In this document: positions 16,463 through 24,300 of the stretch, in pieces | Position numbering within the stretch: the stretch's first letter is position 1 | Layout of the letters: each line of letters starts with the position of its first letter | Source: a virus | Virus record (IMG/VR): IMGVR_UViG_3300017772_000110 | Span: 1 to 25,441 of that record | Length of the DNA stretch: 25,441 nt | Direction: 5' to 3' (one strand) | Notes under the pieces: generated by a model | Seen by the model: the letters and a program-made list of their open reading frames with translations, nothing else | Databases searched by the model: none | What the model was told of the DNA's origin: nothing | Program-made: the position numbers and the translations under genes

Positions 16463-18388
16463 ATGGGAACATATAGTCAACCAAGTTTAGTTTTAGATAC
16501 TAGTTTTTCTAAAGCATCGAAAGCCATAAGTGATTCTACTTCTAAAGCTATAGCAGCTGTTCAAGCTCAAAAGAATAAAGAGCAGCAGAAAGCTATAAGT
16601 GATCAGAAGAAAAAAGAAAAAGAAGAAAAAGATAAAAGACAGCGAGATTTATTATTAAATAAAGAGCAAAAAGAAATTCAAGAAGAAGCTGATAAAAATA
16701 TTTTACTTACTAAAAAAGTTAAAACTGGTCAGTTAAGGTTTGGTAATGATGGTTATGGAGACGAAGGCACTGTAGCTAATTTAACAATTGAACAGAGTGA
16801 AAAGTATGAAGAAATAAGAAATAAAAATCTTCCACTTTCAGAGCTTCAAGCGGAATTAACAACAGCTGGACTAGATCAAGAAATTTACAGTGCTTTAATA
16901 AATGAACCTGGAGAAGCAATTGACGACCAATTGTCTAATCAAATGCTAGCTAATTTCTCTAGTTTAAAAGGTCTTGATTATAAAAAAGAAGAATATTCAC
17001 AGGTAAAGGAGATAATAAATATTGATAGAACTAAAGGTATACCTTTAATAGCTACATTATATAAGATTGGAGAACATACAAACCCTAACAATCCAGGTGG
17101 TCCTTGGACTGAAGATGGTTTACCACTACCACCTAAAAAAGGTAAAGATGGAGTTCCATTATACTTCACAAATGAAGATCAGTTTGATTTAAAGTTAAAT
17201 ATAGCTAAAGATTTAAGTTTTGGCGTAAACAAAGGCGCTTATAAATATGTTAACCCAGGTGATGGTAGTGATCCTTTTGTTAGATACACTAAAGGTGATG
17301 GTTCAACTTTTAGAATGACTCAAGAAGAGCTTTCTAGATCGATTGAAAGAACAGGTGGAGCGTTTATAGGTACTACAAGTGTTGAAAACTACAATAAGTA
17401 TTTAGATGGGTTGAAGTCAATAGCTTCTATAAACTTCAAAGGAGTTGCTGAAACTTACAAAAAGGCAAGTGAAGGAGAGGATAATAAAGTGACTGCAACT
17501 AGAAAAATTAGAAATTTAAATAAAGCTAAAAAAGATTTAAGAAAGTTTGTGAATGAGCAAATTGAAACAAACGGGCTAGGTACAACCTCTTATACTGGAA
17601 ATATTGTTCAAAACAATTGGCAATTAATGGGTGGACCTATAGAAGCTAAGCCAGGTGATCCTAAACCTAGCGGAGGAGTCTATAGTTTAGAAGATATAAA
17701 AAACTCCTATCAGTGGAATAGAAAGTCGTATGCGCAAAAAGAAATAGCTAAAGAAAAGCTTTATAATGACATGTATACTAAATATATGGCTGACGAAAAC
17801 ATATCTTTTTCAGAGTTTGAAACACCGTTAAACAGCACTATACAAAAGCAAGATGCTGAAAATCTTTTAACTTCAGCTATTTCTATACCAAATTCACAAA
17901 GAAATTTTGCTAACAATTATTTTGGTACTCCAATTGGCCAAACTCAACAAGGTGATATTAATATAGGCTTAGAATCTATTTTAACAAATTATCCTAAGTT
18001 GAAAAAAGATAATTTCAAAGGTCAATTAGAGTTGTTAAACATGTACGGTAATGATAAGTACATGAGTGGAGCAGATTTAAGTTCTAGTCAAGAAATAGTT
18101 GATGTAAATGGTAATCCAATAATGCTTAATAAATCTTCTTTATATATTAGAAGTGGAAACACTTATGTTCAAAGAAAAGATTTAGAGGCTAAAGATAACT
18201 TTATAAAAGAACTTAGAAAAGTTAGCGGAATGGCAACTCCTACAGTTTTAAAAGAATCAATGAAACTTTACAAAGGTAACCAGTCAGGAACTGCTACAAA
18301 TGTAGATCCAAACCCTGTAATAACACCAGGTCTTAGTACTAATACACCAGTTTCATCTAATAATGTAACTTTACCAACTGGACAATAA
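16463..18388 (+). CDS. Probable internal/ejected virion protein
   Basis: A 641-aa protein between the small cargo candidate and the giant protein. It opens with GTYSQPSLVLDTSFSKASKA, then a highly charged Lys/Glu/Gln coiled coil at residues about 25-85. The central part (about 190-330) has GWT-like Gly/Pro segments and KGDGSTFRMTQEELSRSIER. Residues about 330-460 are basic and helical, and the C-terminal ~35 residues are a Thr/Asn/Pro/Ser linker. No catalytic motif is visible. Proteins with the same start and charged coiled coil occur beside giant polyvalent proteins in marine phages, as I recall. A role inside the capsid or in DNA delivery is inferred from position. Confidence 0.62.
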   Translation: MGTYSQPSLVLDTSFSKASKAISDSTSKAIAAVQAQKNKEQQKAISDQKKKEKEEKDKRQRDLLLNKEQKEIQEEADKNILLTKKVKTGQLRFGNDGYGDEGTVANLTIEQSEKYEEIRNKNLPLSELQAELTTAGLDQEIYSALINEPGEAIDDQLSNQMLANFSSLKGLDYKKEEYSQVKEIINIDRTKGIPLIATLYKIGEHTNPNNPGGPWTEDGLPLPPKKGKDGVPLYFTNEDQFDLKLNIAKDLSFGVNKGAYKYVNPGDGSDPFVRYTKGDGSTFRMTQEELSRSIERTGGAFIGTTSVENYNKYLDGLKSIASINFKGVAETYKKASEGEDNKVTATRKIRNLNKAKKDLRKFVNEQIETNGLGTTSYTGNIVQNNWQLMGGPIEAKPGDPKPSGGVYSLEDIKNSYQWNRKSYAQKEIAKEKLYNDMYTKYMADENISFSEFETPLNSTIQKQDAENLLTSAISIPNSQRNFANNYFGTPIGQTQQGDINIGLESILTNYPKLKKDNFKGQLELLNMYGNDKYMSGADLSSSQEIVDVNGNPIMLNKSSLYIRSGNTYVQRKDLEAKDNFIKELRKVSGMATPTVLKESMKLYKGNQSGTATNVDPNPVITPGLSTNTPVSSNNVTLPTGQ

Positions 18389-18397
18389 ATATTTAAC

Positions 18398-21300
18398 ATG
18401 ATTGAAGAAGTACTTAGTGAAAATACCCCAACTGAAGAAATAGTTGAGAAAGTGGATGTTAATTCAGAAGAAAAAACAGAAGAAGATATTGTTGAAAAAG
18501 AACCTGTAAAATATAAGTATAAAGGTTCTTACTTTCTTCTTGATGGTACAAAAGAACGTCCTGGAATAAAACAAGCTGCAGATGTAGATGGATTAAGTAT
18601 AGATGAATATTTAAAAAGACACAAAGATATTTATAAAATAAATCCTATAGAATACACTGATACTAAAATATCTTTTGAAGATTTTAAATTAAAAAGTGAA
18701 GAAAAAATAGTACCTGAACTAAATTCTTTATATCCTGGATTTGTTTTTAAGCAAGTTGAGCCGGGTAGTGATAGCTTTACTGTTGTAAATAAAGAGACTG
18801 GAACAAATGAAACTATAAAGCTAGGAACTATATATAATACCAAGAGCAGAAGAAGCAGTGGAGATGTTAGTATACCTACTGGCGAGGAAGGTAACTTGAT
18901 AGATAAAGATGCTTTAAATGAAAGTAAAAAAGCATATAATAGCTTTATTAATTTTATAAACGACAACCCTGAATCTAGCAAAGAATCTAGTTTGATATAT
19001 GAAGCTACTGGTGAAACTGGATTAGACGGCGCTGAATCAATAAAGATTGGTGAGTATTTCGGTATTAAACCTAAAAAAGGATCTAAACCAGAGGGTGTTT
19101 TTGAAGGTCCTAGTTTTAAAAATACCAATAAAAACCAAGCTGTAGATTTAATTGAAGAGTTAAACGTTCTACAAAAAGAAGCTTTTAGAAACCCTTGGAA
19201 GTATGGTATTGGTAGAGAAGACACTCCAGGTAAAGAAAAATTCACTTTAACTGAAGAAAGTCACAAGTTGATTAAAGAAAAATTAATTGACGAATTAAGA
19301 ACTAATACTGAGATAGGTATATATGAAAGCTCTTTTAACAATTTGTATAATAATTTAAAAGATAAGAACAAAACTCTAATAGAGCAACAGTATGACGCAG
19401 ATAGAGCGCTTAATCTTTCAGATATTGAAATAGACAAAGAACTTAAAAAAAATACTATAGAGTCTTTTAATTCTAAGTTAACAACACAACAGTTGAAAAA
19501 CCAAGAGTTGAGTATTGAGCAAGGTGAAATATCTAGTGATATAAACATACTAAACAATAAAATTACACAAGCCGAAAATAAGCCATTAACACCAGAGTTT
19601 AATAAAGAAGCAAAATACAACGAGGTTGAAGCTTTAAAGGCTCAATTATTTAATAAACAAGCCACTTATAAAATACTACAAACCCAAAGAGTTGAAAACG
19701 CTACAACAACAGTAAGAAAAAGAGGTCTTTTAGGTGTTGAAGATTTTGGAGCGCAAGAAATAAAAACTACATCTGGTGAATTAGTAAAAAACTTTTTCAA
19801 CGATAGAGGTTTTTCCGAAGCCAGTATGAAAAAACTAGCTGATATAGCTGATAATGCTGAAGTTAGTGTTAAAAGTTCAATAGAATCTATTAAAGAGACA
19901 AATCCTTTGCTCACTCAGCGAGAGGCTATTGGAGAGATATTTAACAAAGAAATAATAAATCTTCAAACGTTGCGTAAAGAAGGTAGTGAGTCTAAGATAA
20001 AATTAAAAATATCTCAAGAATCCAAAAACATAGAATTATTTCCAGGTTTTAATACTTATAAAAAATTAAGAGAAAACGGTTATTTTCCTGATAAAAATGG
20101 TGAAGTAGAAATATCTTTATTAAAATTAAGAGAAATAGGCGTTGACTCTAGAAATTTTGAAGGTTTTATTGATGAAGCTTTAGACATGGCTAGTAAGCAA
20201 GATATTGAAGCTATTAAAATATATAACGAAGAGTATGATGAAGTAGAAGCATTATCTAATGCTTATTGGAGTATGTATGCTGGAAATGTAGACATATCAG
20301 CTATAGAAAAAGATGGTTTCTTAAAAACTCTTGCAACCTATACTTTTGTAAGTACTTTAGAAAAAGCTGGATACAATGACAAAGAAGCTAAAGACATCGT
20401 GTACTCAAAAGGAATGTCACCTCAAGACAGGATAGCAGCTATAAATTCAGCTATATTAACTAGTGCTTATCAAGTGAAATCATTATCAGGCGTTGAAATA
20501 GAACTAACACCAGAACAAAAAGAAGCTGTTAAAGTCTCTGTAAGTAATCAAGTAGCTCAAGGTATTGGTAGTTTTATTCCAGAAATGCCTTTGCTAATGG
20601 GTGGTGGACAAGCTTTAAATGCTTTAGGTTGGAAAAAGTATTACAATGGCTTAAAAGGTATTAAGAAGTTTGTAATGGGTGCTGTCGTTGAGGATGTTCA
20701 AATGCAAATAGCTTTAGATGCTGACATTGGTACTGGTGCTTCTTTTTATGGTATTGGTGCTCTTGGAAGAACAACGATAAAATGGGGTGAAAAATTCAGA
20801 GCTGCTCAGCCTGTATTTCAAAAGGTAATAGCAGCTGGGCCACTAGGTGCTGTGTCTTCAGAAACAGCTGGCTTTGTTGATGCTATAGCAAAGAGTGTAA
20901 TAGGTGAAAAGAATTTTTCAACTTCAATGAAAGAGCTTTACGGAGACTTAGACGCTGTTGAAGAAAGAATCTTAGTTAACACAGGTACTTTTTCTGGCTT
21001 TGGAATGATGGGGTTAAAAGGTAACGATGTTATTTCTACAAATAGAAAAATAAAACTAAGAGATAAGCTTAATAAAAGAATAGAAGACGTTAGAAGAGGA
21101 CCGACTAGAATAGTAAATGAAAAAGAACTTCCCGGAGTGTTAAGAGATTTAAAAGATCTTAGCCCTAAAGAAAAACAAAAAGTAGAAAACTTAACTTCTG
21201 GTGTTAGTGAGTTGCAGAATTTAATAAATTATGAAATAGCATATAAAGAGCTAACTCCTCCATCTAGTTTTAAATTTGAAAGTACAGATCCTGAAGTTAT

Positions 21301-24300
21301 AAAAGAATATAACAAAGAAGTTGAGGTTTTTAAAAGCAATCTTACAAAAAGATATGTAGATCCCTGGGTTAAAGGTATACAGAAGTTTAGTCCAGATTTT
21401 AAAGGTGTAAATCTTGTGGTTGGTAGAGGAGATAGATTTAGAAAAAATAATTTTAGAAATAAGAAATCTACTGCAGAGTTTGATCCTAACACAAATACCA
21501 TAACTATAGATATGGATCTTTACACAGCTGGAAAAGAAATACATGAGTTAACACACTTAGCCTCTAGAGAGTACTTTAAAAAACATCCAGCTGCATTAGA
21601 GAATTTAGCTAATGATTTAGGTGCTAAATTTAAAGATTATAAATTTGGAGAGTTTAATGGCAAAGAATTAGAACAGAGGATCGTAGATAAGTATAAAATA
21701 AACATAAACACTCCAGAAGGTAAAAAACTACTAGCAGAAGAGTATTTATCTTTTATGGGCGAATACTTAGGTAATCCAGAAGCATACTACACTAACCCTG
21801 CTTTAGCATCTAGTCTTTTAAACGAGGTTAAGTTAGAAATAAAAGATATATTAATTCAAAATGGAATAAAAAGTCCAGTTCCTAAAACAGCTAAAGATGT
21901 AGTTCAACTAATTGGACAAATAGGCATTAAAGGTGCTAGAGGTCAAAAAGGAGCAGAAACTTTAGTATCTGAACTACTAGGCTGGATTCCAAAAGAAAAT
22001 GCTAAAGAAACAGAGGTAGATATAGATAATTTAAGCATTGTAGAGGCTAACAAAAAAGCTGATAAAGCTAATGAAGATTATAAGTTTAGTGAAGCTAAAA
22101 AATCAATGGCTTCTTTTGATTTATCAAGAAAAACTACTGACGAAATTGTAGCTGAAAACGAAAAGATTGAAAAAGGAATTTTTGAAAGAGCAATAGATAA
22201 TCCAGGAAAAAGCTTAAAAGAATTAGTTACAAACGAAGATAGATTTAATCTATACATGAATAATCAAGCTAAAAAGTATGATTTAGTAAAAAGCTACGAA
22301 AGAAGAACCGGTATGGATCTTAAAGAAAAGTACGGAGAAGTATCTTATGAGGGTATTGTTGATTATTTAGATAAACAACTATATGAATATACTGGTAGAT
22401 GGGATCCTTCAGAAGGTGGAGGTAGTTTTGGTAAGTATATAAACCAACCTAGAGGTTTTAGTAGCCAGCTGATTAACGCTTTTGAAAAAGGAGGGAAAAT
22501 AATGGTAAAAAACTCTGAAGGTAAGTTAGAGTTTGTGCCAGATAGATTAGGTGGTGAAGCAGGTGAACTAGCTATGGTTAATTTAACAGAACCCACTTCT
22601 TCAAGCCTTAAGCAGAGTGGAATATTAGGAGATGTAGAAGCTGGTCTAATAGATAATAAAGGAGAGATAGTTCCAACTAGGTTATATAAAAATGTTGAAA
22701 AATCTTCTAAAGAACTAGAAAATGCAATTACAGAATTAGACCTTACTAAAGAAGGTATTGAAAGTTATAAAACTACTTTAGATAAGTCTAACATTGCTGC
22801 AGAGTTTGGGGTTGGTGAAAAGAAAATAAACAATGAAGATGGTAGTTTTAAAGGTAAAACCTCTACAAGGTTATCAGGTAAGGAAGTTACATCTGCTCAA
22901 GAATATATAAAGAAAAATGCTAAAACTTTATATGATATTTTGCCTAAAAACATAACTGATAAAGGTGCTAGTGAAAAAATTAGAGGGACTTCTACTGGTA
23001 TTCAACCAAATTTATTAAATGCTTTTTATGAGCAAAAAGGTAGAATTAATAACAAACAAGGTAATGTTGAGCAAACTAAACTACCTTTTGACGAAGCTAA
23101 ATTTTTAGAATATTTTGGTATAAAAGATGGTGTTTTTGAAACTTTAAAAGATAACGGTAAGATTGATCAAAGAATAAAATCTATTATACACCAACAAGGC
23201 AAAGCCATAACTAACTATGAAATAAGAAGAGTAAAAGAATTAACAGCTAATCAAATAGAAGATTTAAAATCTGGTAAGTCTGAAAACTTAGCTTCTATGA
23301 GTTTAAACGATGTAGATTTTTTAGAAGAAGTAGTTGAAAAATTAAATTCAGGAGAAAAATTAACACCAAAAGATATTAAAGCTTTAGCTGCTGAAAGAAA
23401 CGCTAGTGACTTTATTACTAAATTATCTCTTACTACTACTGATGAACAAAAGAAAGCTGTAGTTAGTCATTTACAAGAATTTGTAGTTGATCCAAAAATA
23501 AAAATTGAAAGAGAAAAACAAGCTAGGCGAGAGGATATGACTCTTGAAGAGATAGAAAAAGAAGAAGAGCTAAACATATCTAGATGGAGCAAAGCGTTAC
23601 CTGGTTTAAGAAAACTATCTGGCTTTAAAGATTTGCAACCAATAACTCCTGGTACTAGAAGTAAAAACGTAACTAGTGCAGAAAATAGAGATAGAACTAT
23701 AAAAAGTTTTAATAAAATTCTTAAAAAGTTTCCTGCATTATTAGAAAATGATAATTTTTCAAAGTATGTAAGAAACACTTTTGGAGAAGGTTCATTGAAA
23801 ACTTTTGGTCTTAAAAAATATAAGGGAAAAAAAGGTGATGCTGAATACTTTAGCATAGCTGAATTTAAAGATGTATTTGGTAAAGTTAAAAGCAAAGGTG
23901 AAAGACTAGATTTTATGGATGATGTCTTCATGGTAAACTATAGCGAAACAGGTTTTAAGAAGAAATGGGAAAAAGAAATTGAGGCTGCTAAGGTTAGGTT
24001 TCCTCTTTGGGAGTCTTCTCAAGGAGAGCAGTATAAAAGTTATTTAACTTCTTTTGGTAGAGACGCATTAAGCAACCCTAAGTTAGTAGATGCTAATGGT
24101 AAATTATTACCTGACGCTTATGAAAGAACTATGGATGCTAATAGAGAAGCTATAAAGTATACTTACGAAAAACTATCAGAAGCTTATAAAGAAAGTCCTA
24201 CAAAAGAAACTTTAGAAGATATAATAACTTTTCTTCAAATACAAACAGGTCAAGCCACAGGTATAATTAAAGGCCTTGCGCCTATGGAGTATCTATCTTT

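Noticed and set aside
18631-19914. Minus-strand open frames of 204, 119 and 82 codons
   Set aside because: They lie antisense to the giant reading frame and are Ser/Leu/Phe-rich, as expected when a Lys/Glu/Ser-rich AT-rich gene is read backwards.
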